Positions 53,871 through 64,000 are shown, counted from the first letter of the stretch. The stretch: DNA of 64,000 nucleotides from Dichetophora obliterata (GCA_963920525.1 OY986439.1:33301819-33365818), one strand, 5' to 3'. The notes: a model not told the origin generated them from the letters alone. A program made the numbers and translations.

Positions 53871-55638
53871 TCAAATTTTTCTTTATTTAAAAAATTTTAC
53901 AAATTTTTTCTAAAGTTTGTTCTTATGCATTAAAATTTTAGAAACATTTCAAGAATAGCAACAACTCTAATTATTTAAAAAATTTTTGATCGCTCGCAGT
54001 TGGCTTAGAAGTTATAGGCATTCAACGTTGGAAAAAGTGGACTAAAAATTTAGCTGATTTTTTAAGTTTTCCAACAAAACTAAACTTTATGGGTATCAAA
54101 AGAGAGATTATACAAGTATCTATTCAACAAGATATCAAACATAAAAATACATGCATTTAAGATACAACCCTTTTATTACTTAAAATCGCGAGGTTTTTCC
54201 AAATTTAATAAAAAAAAATAAATGTATCAAAAGGAGGCCTTCGGATGCTGCTTAGGGTTTACAAACCTCAGTAAGTACCACACAGGCTTCTCTGTCTACA
54301 GCAGTTCTGAATGTAGTTATCTTTTTAATAATTCTCTTTTTAATGTATTGCTTTCGTAAAAGAGAAACCACTAGTCTTTCAGACAAATTCTAATTATAAA
54401 AAATTATATCTTAATGAATTCTTATGGAATTCTAAATTTGACACCTCGTTGAACAGATACGCGCATTACCTTTGTTTTAATACCCATTAAAGTGTAGTTT
54501 TGTTGAAAAACTAGAAAAACAGCAAGATTTTCAGGTAATTTTTCTAAATTTGAAGGCCTATAAATTCTAAACTTCAACTTTAATTACAAATTAAATTAGG
54601 TTAATTTTTTAAAATCCTTATTTTTTTGGGTGTTTCTGCCTAGTTGTTGTGGAAAAATCAGAAAAATTTAACAAACAGGTACTAAATCTGATTCACTATG
54701 CTTAAAACAAGAGCGCCCCAAACATGTATTCAACTGCGAAAAATGACTGCGCCCCTCAAGCAGTGTTTGTGTTTTGACAGATGTGGTTTGATCAAACTGG
54801 CGGAAAATCAACGGGGTCTAAATTGCATTTTTAAACCATTTTTAACAAGAAATATATACATTTCTAACACAAATAAGTTAAAAAAATATCGTTAGAAACT
54901 AAATAAAGCACTTTTGTTAAAAGAATTTAAACCGTATGGCCATATTTACCTGTGGAACGAATGCGCATTGTTTTTAAGTTTTCGGGAACTATTACAATTC
55001 TTAACCGCACAAATCATATTGCGGTTGTTTTAGTGGTTTTTTTTCTTTAATTTTGTTGCTTTTTAAGCAGTGAAAAATGCTTAAAATTAAATTATTTTCA
55101 ACTATTTTGCTGAGGAGTCTTCCAATCAGATGCCAGGGTTCTCAAAAATGTCAAAAAACACACTCTTTCTCGCTCGCACAATTTACGAATGGTGCGACAG
55201 TTCACGTACAGTGTATGTGTAAGCAACACCATTTCCTTATATTTTACTTCTTTGGTATATTTAGTCACTAAGTTTTCTGTGAAAAATTTTGTAAGCACGC
55301 TCACGAAACTCAGAAGGAAGGTGTATTTTAATATAATTTTTAATTGCATTTAATTTAACGGCTCTAGAATAATTCGTCAAGTGTACTGGAAAATGTCGAG
55401 AGCTTATATTCAATATGAACTATCTACATTTTCCACGAAAATAGTTTTGTATGGCGAAGAAATCGTTAACTCTTCTGCCGCCTATGAGATTTATTTTAAT
55501 ACAAAAGAGAGCTTGGCAAAGTTTCCCCCCTTAAAATTTTGACTTATCTACAATACAGTTTTTTGTTTGTGAATACAAAAGGACTCGTCTACACAATTTT
55601 TCGGAAATATTTAAGAAAATTGTAACAAATTTGCGTTA
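53871..55638. other. Intergenic, no gene seen
   Basis: AT-rich. Short frames (54698-54895, 55077-55349) carry no recognisable domain. No clear repeat ends were found. Confidence 0.45.
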
Positions 55639-55791
55639 GGCTGCCCGCAGAGTAAGCGCCGAAGCAGGCAGGCAGGCAGACAGGCGCAAGAAAACTATGT
55701 GAACAAGCGAGAAAAAAGTTATTTCCTTCCCGTTTCTTCGCAGGGCCTGCCTGCCTGCCTGTCTGCTTCGGCGTTTACTCTGCGGGCAGCC
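55639..55791. mobile_element. Very short PIF/Harbinger-like hairpin MITE
   Basis: The element is 153 bp with ~48-bp arms: GGCTGCCCGCAGAGTAAGCG at the left, and the inverse ACTCTGCGGGCAGCC at the right, with GCAGGCAGGCAGGCA runs inside. TTA stands on both sides (55636-55638, 55792-55794). The arms are strikingly GC-rich against an AT-rich background. Confidence 0.7.
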
Positions 55792-56213
55792 TTAGACTAC
55801 AATGGCAGGGTAAAATAGAAGGAAATGCATTGAAAATCATATAAGTAGATTATGCATAATCAGCGGAGGAAGATACTGGACAAATAATAGGTGCTTTTAT
55901 AATAAAATTAAATTCTTTTGGAATATTAATAAATTTTAATGCATATTCGGACGATAACTCGGCAATGGACCTTAGCAGCGGAAGGAAGAGAAATCATGAC
56001 TGTAATTTGATTACTGCTCAGCTGCCTATCAAGCAAAAAAGTGCAATCATTTCCAAGAATTGAAGTCTGTCATTTTATCAGAAAATCAATATTTTGATGA
56101 TAATATTAAAAAAATGTAAGCGATTAAATTAATAGACCAATATCATTCTTTACTGCTATTTTGATATTTTTCTCTTGTTTTTGTTAATATTGTTAACAAA
56201 ATTTTCTTTAAAT

Positions 56214-56327
56214 CTGGGGTCGAATTACAGCATCCGTGATCGAGCAATATTGCGAAGGGCACGACGGGACAAGTGCTTATCAATCTTGTACAATTTTGCT
56301 CGATCACGGATGCTGTAGTTCGGCCCC
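56214..56327. repeat. Short hairpin element
   Basis: TACAGCATCCGTGATCGAGC (about 56227) faces GCTCGATCACGGATGCTGTA (about 56298). The outer GGGGTCGAA/TTCGGCCCC continue the pairing. It is about 110 bp and MITE-like. Confidence 0.65.
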
Positions 56328-56331
56328 TGCA

Positions 56332-56445
56332 TAGAAGTAAAATATAAGGAAGCGGTGTAGTTGAAGTGGAATGAAGTATTTTACAAACACAGTGAAGTTG
56401 ACACAAACACAAAAACATTCAAACAGGGCCGCATTCAATTATGTA
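56332..56445. repeat. Dispersed repeat, AAGGAAGTGGTGT family
   Basis: It matches 51583-51710 along its length (GAAGTAAAATATAAGGAAGC ... CAGGGCCGCATTCAATTATG). Confidence 0.55.
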
Positions 56446-57477
56446 GTAAATAAAGGCGTAAATTATTTTTTATTTTTTAGATGTATGCTTACTATGCAAT
56501 TTTTATATACTACCGTTATATAATATGTTGCGTTACCAATTTTTTTACAGAGAAAAGCATTGCTAAAATAATGTAAAAGACATGAATTCAGAATGAGACT
56601 GAAACAACAAAAGTTACTTTTAATGATTTTTTAAAAATTCATTTCAAAAACCTATTTTTTATAAACTATTTAATTGATATTAAAATAACACAAAAACTAA
56701 ACAACTAAAATACATACCAAATTAAACTCTTTTAAAATAAATAGTTTTGTGTAGTTTTTTCCGAACTATTTAATGGGCTTTTAATTAGTTTTTTTATATA
56801 AAAATACCTAGTTGTAGCTTGTAACCTTATACCTGTGACACATTGGCAGACTTAAACTTCTTTAAATAGCTTTTCTAGTTTAATTTTCTTTTAAACTATG
56901 TTTAGAATTCGTTTAGTCAAAACTAGTTTCCGAAAGTCGTTTATCGCAGCTAAACGAGTTTTAACAGCTGATTTTGATATTCTTCTTTCTACACTTTCGT
57001 TGATAACTACTGTTCTCTCACTCAAGCACACACGCTGAAATTTTACGATTATAGTGTTGTTCGCTCGCCCATTGCTTCTTTATTTTTCGTTATTTTTTTA
57101 AACTAGTTAAGAAAAATATTGAGTTTGTCATACCCAATGGTTATATTTTAAACTACAAAAGATAACTAAGATTACCTATGCCAATGTGTCAAAGCTATTA
57201 GGTTGCTAATCTACTTTAATTTCATGTCAAGTTTTCAAAGAAATTGTAAACAAATAAATAAATATTAAAGCTTATCCCAATATGAAAAAAAAATTAAGGC
57301 CCTTGCCATCCTAAAAAATGAATGCGCTCATGAAGCAGAACTTCTGTTTTGAAAGATGCTCTTCCTCAAAAATAGATTTTTTTTCTGCTCGGGAAGGGCT
57401 TATGTCAAATAACGATGCTCTATCTCTCTTCCTCAGCGACGAAAATTCCTTCTACACACGTATAGTGTGTGTGAGTA
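56446..57477. other. Intergenic, no gene seen
   Basis: Weak repetition of AAACTAGTT/AACTAGTTT-like words between 56650 and 57150 suggests an old inverted repeat, but I could not define ends. No coding signal. Confidence 0.35.
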
Positions 57478-57480
57478 TAA

Positions 57481-57928
57481 AGGCGAATTTACACATTTCA
57501 CTCAAAACGATGATAGCGAACGTTGAACGATGACAGTGAATCAATTTTTAATTTACATTATTGAAAGTGTAAATTTTAAAGTTGATGGATGATTCGGTGT
57601 TGAATGTCAAAATATATTCGTTGACTGATTCATTTTCTTAACGTTTCAAAAAATTAAATAAATAAAAGCTATTCAGCAATTAAATAAAAAATATTTAAAC
57701 TTTCTGCTTGAAGTTATGTTAACACTTTTCAATTGTTTTTCAGTACGAATGAAACATCCGTTCGGTTTCGCTTTCACTTTCATCAAAAGTAGGAAGACCT
57801 TCTACTTCTTTCACTGTTCAATGTGGATGACAATCATCTTAATTTTAAAGATGAAACTCAATTTACATTTTACAAATCAGATGTTTCATCCAAAGTGAAC
57901 GATGATAGTGAATCGTGTAAATTCGCCT
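57481..57928. mobile_element. PIF/Harbinger-like MITE
   Basis: AGGCGAATTTACACATTTCA faces TGAATCGTGTAAATTCGCCT. TAA stands on both sides (57478-57480, 57929-57931). The interior repeats GATGATAG.GAA and GAATCAA words. It is inserted next to a fragment (57932-57960) of the AAGGAAGTGGTGT repeat. Confidence 0.7.
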
Positions 57929-58439
57929 TAACACCACTTCCTTATCTTTTATTTCTATGGGCCCCTGGTACTTTGGTGAATATTTGTAAACTGAAAGATT
58001 TGAAAGGTTTTTTGCTCTCCTGAAGAAAGTTGTTTTTGTAGATAGGTCATATTGAATATAAGCTTTCGATGTGCAAAATATAAATTCTCAAAACGTACGA
58101 TCTCTCTTAAGATTGGTAATATGCTGGGTAATAGTAATTTGAAGATCTTGCTGGTGTCACATTATGTTCTGTAATCATACAATTATCGATTACTCAATGC
58201 ATTATATTGATTAATTACTAATTGCGAGAGAGCATGTGGAATATGTAGATTCCGCGAGTAGCCTGATTGGAAATTATTTGTGCTCGCTTTTTAGCAACTT
58301 TATAAATTTACTTCATGAACTTTAATTACTAAATGATATAAGTTCCTTTTTTTCCTAAAGAAATGTTTTTCTTTAAGTTAAAAATATTGAAATAAAAAGA
58401 ATAAAAAAGCAAAAAATTATATTCAATTGATTTAAGACT

Positions 58440-58699
58440 AGTCAGAGTGATGTGTTGAAAATCTACATGGACCTTTACACATTTTTTCCGCAGTTCAACA
58501 AGCACTTAATTCAAATAAATGCTTCAAATAGTTCTGCAGTTCAAATAAACAAAGGAACTAGATAGTTCCGCGGACATGCTTTAAATTACTTCTGTAGTTC
58601 AACAAGCAGACAGTCCAAATAGTTTATACAGTTCAAATAAGCAAAGGAACTAGATAGTTCCGCGGACATGTTTCCGTGAACTAGTTCCTTTCTTCAATA
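58440..58699. repeat. Direct repeat block
   Basis: CAAAGGAACTAGATAGTTCC followed by GCGGACATG occurs at about 58548 and again at about 58644, each preceded by CAGTTCAAATAA. A nearby CTAGTTCCTTT (58680) can pair with them. It is a short tandem array of a ~96-bp unit. Confidence 0.6.
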
Positions 58700-58708
58700 G
58701 AATCGTTC

Positions 58709-58968
58709 ATTGGCGTCGGAAGCGGGGGGACAAGGTGGGCAGTTGCCCCCCCACTTTTTTAGCTAGATAAACAATTTAAAAGGAAAAGTTATTCAAAATA
58801 TCAGTTTTTTTACAACGATAATATTTTTGTATTATATATTTTCCTCTTCTTTCTCTCTTCTTCATGTTTCATGTGAAGAAATTTTGGTGAACTTTTTTTG
58901 CACCACCATTTGTACTGCCCCCCCATTTGTACTGCCCCCCCAGATGAAATTCGCTTCCGACGCGATTG
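58709..58968. mobile_element. TIR element with 9-bp target duplication and G/C runs
   Basis: The left end GGCGTCGGAAGC is inverted at the right (GCTTCCGACGC). GAATCGTTC stands on both sides (58700-58708, 58969-58977). Inside are G7 and C7 runs (GCGGGGGGACAAGG and TGCCCCCCC repeated). A 9-bp duplication is typical of MULE elements, but some other families also make 8-9 bp. The element is 260 bp with no coding capacity. Confidence 0.6.
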
Positions 58969-59016
58969 GAATCGTTCCATGTCCGTTCCGTCTCTGAAAC
59001 TGTTAAGCACAAGCCT

Positions 59017-59532
59017 AGTGTATAGTAGCAACACATTCAGAGAAAAACATCGTGAACTAAGGTAGCGCTACCATTACAGTTCACAACAGTTGTCTGCGCT
59101 GAATGCGGCCATTATTGTTATTGTTTTTTTTTTAAATAATTTATTAGTTGTCAATGGCCGCATTCAGCGCAGACAACAGTTGGCAACTGCTGTGTAAAAA
59201 TTCGCTGAATGGTAGAAATTTGGTAGCGCTAACTAAAACTGATAAAGTAGCGAACGCCTTTTAATCGAGCGAACAAATTCTATGCTACATGAACACAACT
59301 GTTTGCTTAACTGTCAGATGCTGTTACTGACGCTGTTAAATTAATAAACGCAGAAAGAACGCAGAAAATTTAAGTGAGAAACCTTTGCAATTGAATTAAA
59401 TTTACATAAAAATTAAATTGAATCTAACTTCTGACGTGTAGAGTAGCAACACATTCAGAGAAAAAAATCGTGAACTAAAGTAGTGTTACCATTACAGTTC
59501 ACAACAGTTGTCTGCGCTGAATGCGGCCATTG
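59017..59532. repeat. Hairpin repeat with a 100-bp direct duplication
   Basis: A ~100-bp segment (GTAGCAACACATTCAGAGAA ... CTGAATGCGGCCATT) occurs at 59017-59115 and 59438-59532. The first copy is followed by its inverse (AATGGCCGCATTCAGCGCAG at about 59154), making a hairpin at about 59054-59222. Part of the sequence (ACAGTTCACAACAGTTG) is shared with 10072-10090. Confidence 0.65.
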
Positions 59533-59554
59533 CCAATCGTCAATATGACAAATT

Positions 59555-59828
59555 TAACAAAAGCTGAATAGTGCTGGATACTGATATAACTTTTCAGGGA
59601 TACCGCATTGCATTTTATGAGATTTTGTATTAGATTTTGTTAAAATCGCAAGATTTTAAAATCATTAACTTGTATAGATAACTCTGCTGATTTCAATATG
59701 GATTTTTCGAAATCTCACAAAATCTCAATATTTCGAGCAGATGTAAACATAGTATTATACAAAATCTCATAAAATGCAATGTGGTGTCCCTGAAAAGTTA
59801 TATCAGTATCCAGCACTATTCAGCTTAA
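59555..59828. mobile_element. Hairpin MITE, about 270 bp
   Basis: GCTGAATAGTGCTGGATACT at the left faces AGTATCCAGCACTATTCAGC at the right. Pairing continues through ATATAACTTTTCAGGGA/TCCCTGAAAAGTTATAT and GCATTTTATGAGATTTTGTA for about 70 bp. Related words occur at 63060-63130. Confidence 0.75.
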
Positions 59829-60659
59829 GTCAAGTTTTTCATATTGACCCTGTCTACACTAGCCCCTACAAGAAGACTATCGGTTATTTAACCAAGCAAA
59901 AACGTTTTTTCTAAACTGAAATATCGGTTACCTCTTTATACGAAGTTTCGGTTAGGCTAGGAAGAGCCTCGGGAAAAAATGAACCGAAACTCGTGTATAC
60001 GTGAGATCTGGCATCCCTTTCTCACACGTAGCAATTTCCAATATTATCGAAACATAGCCGTCTCGCTCTTTCTCTAGTTAAGGTTAACATAAATACCGGT
60101 TATAGGTAACCAAATCTCACCAGATGAATTTAACCGAAAACTCAGTTACATGTAACCGTTTGATATACCGTAAAAATCAGTTTTATCTAACGTACTTCTT
60201 ATAAAATAAAAATGCATTCAATTCGTTGGTGTCTTAAAACAAATGTTCTAAATTTATTATAAAATTTTTAATTGTTGTTATTGTTGTTGCTGCTACTGCT
60301 AGCCACTTCTGTGCCGACGACTTTGGGAGTGGAATTAGATATGGTGAATGTTGAAATGCTCTCTGCATTCTTGATATTGACAAGCGTGCTTATTGGCTCA
60401 TCCTTCTTTGATGGGCAGCAGCGTTCCAACAGTAAGCATTTAAAGATATTTAAATTTTTTTATTGCAGAACTTGGTTTTTGTTGTTAGCGAAACCTGGAA
60501 TGATAAACTAAAATGGCGGATATGCAAAAATTGGACATGATTTTTAACAATGATACCTTCTCTTTCTTTCACATGCACTTGCTAATATTTTCATATTTTT
60601 CCTTGAGAATGTGGTTGTAACAGAAAAATGTATGTGATTGTGTTAGAGTTTTGGTTAGC
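59829..60659. other. Intergenic, no gene seen
   Basis: CGGTTA/TAACCG words recur between 59890 and 60170, suggesting a decayed repeat. A short Leu-rich frame at 60272-60511 starts in a GTTGTTGTTG microsatellite and has no stop-free upstream or domain. I do not call it a gene. Confidence 0.4.
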
Positions 60660-60685
60660 TATTTCTTGTAGTGGCCTCACTCAAC

Positions 60686-61253
60686 CATGGTAGAATAATT
60701 CAGGTATTCTCGTGGCTAATCGTTATCTCTCTGACAATACTACCAGAATTGTCAAAATCAGTTTTTTTTTTCAAAGAAAACAAAGATAACACAAAAATTA
60801 AATTACTCCAATTGGATATTTTTGTGTTGTGTTTAAAAACTTGAATGAAAGTGAATTGCTTATTTTTTTTTAATTAAAATGAAGTACGTTTTGGGCCAAA
60901 AACATTTGGACAAGAAAAATTAGGCGAGTTTTCGTGTTCCAGCTGACGAGCCTAGAAGACATGTGCCAAAAATTTGATAAAAGATGCTCGTGTTTGCTAT
61001 AGACACTTCCACGAAAATGATTTTGTGGAACCTCATATAAATTACTTCAACAGCTGCACAGAATCCTCTTTTAATTAATTGATCAATAAAAAATTAAAAA
61101 AGCAAAATAGTTTCAGCCATGACAGATTCTTTTTAATTTTTCTTTCTCATCGCATTCTCATCGGTTGCAGATTTTGTATGAGCTGTTTGTTGCCTTTTGA
61201 CAGTTATGGTAGTTCGCTCTCAGCCGTGCGACTACCTCTATTCTTTAACCATG
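60686..61253. mobile_element. P-superfamily-like element with exact 8-bp duplication
   Basis: The element is 568 bp. It begins CATGGTAGAATAATTCAGG and ends with the inverse, TATTCTTTAACCATG. CACTCAAC stands on both sides (60678-60685, 61254-61261). It shares subterminal sequence (AGTTATGGTAGTTCGCTCTC, inverted) with the MITEs at 3978 and 39378. It contains a THAP-domain remnant. CATG ends, 8-bp duplication and THAP together define the P superfamily. Confidence 0.8.
60920..61045 (+). pseudogene. THAP-domain remnant of a P-like transposase
   Basis: Two adjacent frame pieces read SFRVPADEPRRH and AKNLIKDARVCYRHFHENDF, the order and spacing of the second half of a THAP domain (FxxP, then CxxHF). 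A one-base shift near 60961-60964 separates them. The first zinc ligands are lost or unrecognisable. It lies inside the 568-bp element, which is otherwise too short to encode a transposase. Confidence 0.65.
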
Positions 61254-61307
61254 CACTCAACCGACTCACTTTGATGTTTGTTGAAGAGATGAGGAAGTGG
61301 GAAGGTG

Positions 61308-62253
61308 CATGGCAGAATAACCAGGTAGGGTAAAGAGATTCACCACACCGACAGCTAATGTCAAAACTAATTTTCGCGATGCCACTTTTCAGTGTTGTTG
61401 ATTATTGTGAGACAAATGCTTTGAGGGGAATTTATGCTACGGTAAAAGAGATAAAGTAAGAAAAAAAAATGTATATTTAATGAAACAGATAAGTTTTTAT
61501 GTGATTTTAAAGTTTTATTTTCAGTAATTTATCATTGCCCATTATTTTTTGTTTATTTTTTTAATTCTTTATTTTAATATAAATATTAATTTTAAAAAAA
61601 TCAAAAACACAAAAGCGCGACTGTTTGAAACAATGAAATTAGAGCGAATGGCCCAATCTACCTTATAATATCAGCAAATTCTAGGACGCTGCTTCAAATT
61701 TAGCTTAAAAATAAAAACTTGTACTTCCCCGTTTTCCCGTTTAGTATAAAGAATAATATTTAACAGATTCCGCTCTCAGTGCGCATAAATGTGCAGCCTA
61801 CATTACATGTGAAAATACATGCACACAAAAAACAAATACACATCAAACGAAACTAAGCAAACGAATCTAATTGGCTTATTGGAAAACAAACGAAATACAA
61901 GAAACAGTCAAACTGCTGTAAAAACACATAAAGCAACACCTGTTTATGGAACTTTAATAACCACGTTCATCAAACATATCATTGGGCTACTTAAAATTAC
62001 CAGACTTTTTATTTGTAGAGCTTTCATGTAAAACAACATAAGTATACAAAAACAGCTTGGTAAAGTGTGGTATTAATACTACGGGGTTTTTTTAGCCACA
62101 CTGAAAACCACGCAACTGTGAATACCCTTAATGATTTCATCATGGATTTTTCTTTGAAGATACGGCAGCACTGTATTCTGTGATTTTGACATGATTTTGA
62201 CATTAGCTGTCGGTGTGGTGAATCTCTTTACCCTACCTGGTTATTCTGCCATG
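61308..62253. mobile_element. P-superfamily-like element with ~60-bp TIRs
   Basis: The element is 946 bp. It starts CATGGCAGAATAACCAGGTA and ends with the inverse, TACCTGGTTATTCTGCCATG. Inversion continues through CACCACACCGACAGCTAATG. Flanking 8-bp repeats are GGAAGGTG (61300-61307) and GGAAAGTG (62254-62261), one mismatch. The interior has no intact ORF. Confidence 0.7.
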
Positions 62254-62545
62254 GGAAAGTGAATGTACCGTGAAGCCAGAGTTTCAAAAACTTTAAAAGT
62301 TTTGCGACTCACTTTGATTTGAAATTTGTCATTTTGAGTGTTTTTATTTCATTTATGCGCTAATTTGCAGCTACAAAGCATACACTCAAGCTAACACACA
62401 TTTTTTAATGCTTTAAAATGTTTTATTATAAAAACAGCACAAAAGCAAATGCAGACTCAAAGTGAGGCAAGTCATGTGTGTGAACATTTAACAACTTTTT
62501 CATGGCAAAGTGAGTCGGTTGAGTGAGGCCAGTGTAGATAGGCTC

Positions 62546-62774
62546 TATTGACAATTGACAATGACATCTAATTAATTATTTAAAAAATAAACAATAACAA
62601 TAAAAATTAAAAATGCCTTTGTTTTGACAAAGGAAATATGAAAAGAAGTAGGCTAGGAGCTTCAGTGAGGAGCACTTGTAAGTGGCCATTTTGGAGAAAA
62701 AATTTAAGAGCTCCGGAAATGGCAAAAGAAATGCAACAACGCAAATGCTCCTTCACGATTTGCTCATTCTTATG
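62546..62774. other. Intergenic, no gene seen
   Basis: No gene. The sequence leads into the hairpin that follows. Short frames here are repeat shadows. Confidence 0.4.
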
Positions 62775-62985
62775 GCGTTTTCTTTACTCGAAAAAATGTT
62801 GCATTTTTTCTGCCCTCTTTCTGCCATCTTGGAGAAATCTGAATTTTTTCTTCTTTTGAGGTCAACATTTTCGCGAAAAGAACACGATTCAATTGTAGTG
62901 GTCGCTATTTTTATTCTCAAGAGGGCAGAATTTCCAAAAAGGGCAGAAAAAATGTTGCATTTTTTCGAGAAAAGAAAACGCCATT
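62775..62985. repeat. Palindromic repeat
   Basis: ATGGCGTTTTCTTTACTCGA with AAAAATGTTGCATTTTTTC (62776-62815) faces the inverse near 62948-62985 (ATGTTGCATTTTTTCGAGAA then AACGCCAT). GGGCAGAA/TTCTGCCC words also pair. It is a hairpin of about 210 bp. Confidence 0.65.
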
Positions 62986-63652
62986 AAACTTATCAAATGA
63001 AGTCTTAGTTGTCAAATGAAATCTAGCTGTCATGATATGCCAGATGGAAACACTTAGAAATCACTATTTCAAAATCTCAATATTTCGAGTAGATGGAAAC
63101 ATAGTATTAAATATCAAAAATCCTAATATCACGAGATTTTGACCTGATTGGCAAAAATCGACTATGGCGCTAAATTTTGCGACCAAAAATTAAGTTAACG
63201 AGTCTTGGCGTTTTTGCGTGTCTTTTCAAAAGTTGAAAATTTATCTACCGTGTTATTATTGCAATAAAATTAATTTTCAAAAATATCTCGTTTTAAAGGA
63301 CCTTCAGCAGCTGGATACATCACACCGATATTTTTCTATTCCATTGATAAGAAATTTTTTAAAAATCGTTTGAAGAAATATCCTGTTTTTGGGGACGGAA
63401 GATCAAGTCCAATCCATTTAAAATTTTGGTGCGTTAGTGTTTGGCATATCTTTTAATCTCACCCCCTGAGCCAATTTGATGCAGGGGTACTTTATATTGA
63501 AATCACTGTAGTTCTTTTTTATTATTTTATTTAAGAGTAGGCTTTGCATTCAAATGAATTAAAATATAAAATTTTTCGCACTAGACTTGAAGTAAAAGAA
63601 AATGATAAAAGCTTGTAAATTATCCAATAAATATTTTACTTAAATCATTATT
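62986..63652. other. Intergenic, no gene seen
   Basis: Apart from words shared with 59690-59770 (AAATCTCAATATTTCGAG), no structure was recognised. Confidence 0.4.
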
Positions 63653-63871
63653 CAGCCCTATCATGAAAAATTTTTCATGCGGAATCGAAAAAGGGAGTTT
63701 TAATTTTTAAGATAAAGCTCAAGAATATTTTGGAAATTTTTAATGCAAATTTGTTCATCAACGGCTTATCAACAAATTTGCATCAAAAATTTCCAAAATG
63801 TTCTTGAGCTTTATCGTAAAAGTGAAAACTCCCTTTGTCGATTCCGCGTGAAAAATTATTCATGATAGAAC
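63653..63871. mobile_element. Hairpin MITE, CAGCCC family
   Basis: It starts CAGCCCTATCATGAAAAATT and ends AAATTATTCATGATAGAACT. The central inverted pair is ATTTGTTCATCAACGGC and its partner around 63760. It is the longest and most symmetrical copy in the window. Confidence 0.7.
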
Positions 63872-64000
63872 TGATTGCCTAAATTCCACAACTCACAATA
63901 CTTTATTCACATAAAATCGCTCCAGCCTACTGTATATACTTGATTTGCTTGATTTATGCAATTTTTAATGGAATCCTTGTTACAGACTTATATTTTTTCG

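Larger units (their letters stand above)
60660..62545. repeat. Interrupted host MITE carrying two P-like insertions
   Basis: Terminal words GGCCTCACTCAAC (60673) with CGACTCACTTTG (61262) on the left, and CAAAGTGAGTCGGTTGAGTG (62502) on the right, are inverted to each other and match the element at 2335-2525. The left terminus is split by the insertion at 60686-61253. The body is split by the insertion at 61308-62253. Removing both leaves an element of about 370 bp. Confidence 0.6.

Noticed and set aside
60272..60511. Leu-rich start resembling a signal peptide
   Set aside because: The Leu run is a GTTGTTGCTG microsatellite. No domain follows and the frame is short.
1..64000. tRNA, rRNA or snRNA genes
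   Set aside because: I scanned for clover-leaf box motifs and snRNA-like segments and saw nothing I could defend. A covariance search would be decisive.

Overview
The window is nuclear DNA of a higher dipteran fly, most likely a tephritid-like fruit fly. It is AT-rich, has short introns with GT-AG borders, carries a ZAD-type C2H2 zinc-finger gene (a class expanded in insects), and the gaps between genes are packed with non-LTR retrotransposon debris and small inverted-repeat transposons. The species call is inference. The gene identities rest on domain content and remembered family architecture, not on a search.

Layout, left to right. 5.1-8.75 kb (+): a five-exon DEAD-box RNA helicase of the DDX46/Prp5 type (U2 snRNP remodelling). 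10.6-14.7 kb (+): a nine-exon dystrobrevin-related protein, best match discontinuous actin hexagon (dah). 14.9-16.8 kb (-): an intronless 622-aa protein I do not recognise, convergent with dah. 17-28 kb: a transposon nest dominated by a ~6.9 kb palindrome that contains an inserted RTE-like LINE with an exact target-site duplication. 28.2-29.1 kb (+): the ZC4H2 zinc-finger protein. 30.5-32.4 kb: a decayed reverse transcriptase and a foldback element rich in CACGTG. 33.0-44.6 kb (-): the ZAD/C2H2 locus. 50.0-51.1 kb (+): a TM2+DnaJ membrane co-chaperone (wurst/DNAJC22). 51.7-53.9 kb (-): a dead CR1/Jockey-like LINE. 54-64 kb: no gene, many short DNA transposons.

The most interesting feature is the ZAD locus on the minus strand. 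A common 5' part (ZAD, acidic linker, eight C2H2 fingers and the first half of a ninth) ends in a phase-1 splice donor placed just after the CxxC of finger nine. Three separate downstream two-exon cassettes (41.4-42.2, 34.4-35.1 and 33.0-33.8 kb) each begin with a phase-1 acceptor. Each supplies the missing His...His half of finger nine, then six more fingers (the last again split by a phase-2 intron) and a conserved C-terminal tail. All three joins are open end to end (752, 730 and 761 codons). The locus therefore looks like one gene that swaps seven-finger DNA-binding modules by alternative 3' splicing at the middle of a zinc finger. A large inverted minisatellite lies in the intronic interval between two of the cassettes.

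A second theme is recent and old DNA-transposon activity: P-superfamily-like elements (CATG ends, 8-bp target duplications, one with a THAP-domain remnant), PIF/Harbinger-like MITEs (TAA/TTA duplications), a hAT MITE with an exact 8-bp duplication, and a hairpin MITE family with at least four copies. To my recollection, the Drosophila counterparts of the helicase, dah, ZC4H2 and wurst are all X-linked, so the segment probably represents Muller element A.
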